A stretch of 14,735 bases of DNA. It comes from an uncultured Prevotella sp. GTDB taxonomy: Bacteria > Bacteroidota > Bacteroidia > Bacteroidales > Bacteroidaceae. Under the pieces are notes generated by a model, which was not told the origin of the DNA, ran no database searches, and saw nothing but the letters and a program-made list of their open reading frames with translations. Below, in pieces: positions 14,609 through 14,735 of this stretch. The translations under genes and the position numbers were made by a program. Position 1 is the stretch's first letter; each line of letters opens with the position of its first letter. The stretch is taken from positions 1-14,735 of the forward strand of contig CAKQDQ010000055.1 in NCBI GenBank assembly GCA_934229335.1, given 5' to 3'.

Positions 14609-14735
14609 ATGCAAGACATATTCAATAGGGTAGAGTTGCTTTTAGGTACAGACATGACGCGACATCTGGCGTCTTGTCGAGTAATAGTAGTAGGAGTGGG
14701 CGGTGTAGGCTCATGGTGCGCCGAGAGCTTAGTAC
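14609..14735 (+). CDS. tcdA: N-terminus of a TcdA-like ThiF/E1-family protein (truncated by window edge)
   Basis: Only the first 42 residues are in the window. They read MQDIFNRVELLLGTDMTRHL, then SCRVIVVGVGGVGSWCAESL. The first part fits the short helix seen at the start of TcdA (CsdL/YgdL), and VVGVGGVGSW is the nucleotide-binding glycine-rich loop of the ThiF/MoeB/E1 superfamily, with the GSW ending typical of TcdA. TcdA uses ATP to dehydrate threonylcarbamoyladenosine at tRNA position 37 into its cyclic form. MoeB or ThiF proper are less likely, since they read differently after the loop, but the truncation prevents proof. The AT-rich 25-nt gap from glf contains no terminator. Confidence 0.85.
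   Translation, partial: MQDIFNRVELLLGTDMTRHLASCRVIVVGVGGVGSWCAESLV

Overview
The window looks like chromosomal DNA from a member of the Bacteroidales, most likely Prevotella or a close relative. The base composition is moderate to low GC. Five promoters match the Bacteroidetes housekeeping consensus (TTTG or TTG about -33, 19-20 bp spacer, TAnnTTTG about -7), and Shine-Dalgarno sequences are weak or absent. Several proteins read as typical of the group: the GH30 glycosidase, the DUF2582-type winged-helix protein, and the small sigma-70 factor. The genus is inferred and was not tested by any search.

Left part (1-4800). A truncated minus-strand gene for an exported protein (1-147) diverges from a secreted GH30-family glycosidase (565-2067) across a 417-bp intergenic region with two opposed promoters. 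Between the GH30 gene and an unrecognised 323-residue cytoplasmic protein (2534-3505) lies about 470 bp of non-coding sequence. It holds a short element with 22-bp perfect terminal inverted repeats whose left end supplies the GH30 stop codon, a 22-bp-period tandem repeat, and one copy of a second interspersed repeat. The 323-residue gene converges on a small winged-helix-like gene (3524-3820, minus). Upstream of that gene, two further, inverted copies of the second repeat bound a ~195-bp element. A strong intrinsic terminator and a histone-H1-tailed winged-helix protein (4230-4550, minus) follow.

Central part (4806-13224, minus strand). Eight same-strand genes run from a single strong promoter at 13242-13273. 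In transcription order they encode a large MscS/MscK-like mechanosensitive channel, a secreted two-HKD phospholipase D/cardiolipin-synthase-like protein, a compact sigma-70 factor, a small exported protein of unknown function, an HPr-kinase-like P-loop protein, an ER-type (Ser/His) signal-peptidase-like protein, a PqqD-like protein, and aspartyl-tRNA synthetase (aspS). Two junctions are 4-nt ATGA overlaps and most other gaps are under 70 nt, and an intrinsic terminator follows aspS. The first genes suggest a cell-envelope or osmotic-stress theme. The HprK-like / S26-like / PqqD trio resembles parts of peptide-modification (RiPP) systems, but no precursor peptide is visible.

Right part (13225-14735, plus strand). 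A divergent promoter drives glf (UDP-galactopyranose mutase), followed after 25 nt by the start of a TcdA/ThiF-type E1-like gene that runs off the window. No tRNA, rRNA, CRISPR array or transposase gene was seen.

The features most worth following up are the HprK-like/S26-like/PqqD trio, the sigma factor with a substituted -10-recognition region, and the two different short inverted-repeat elements.
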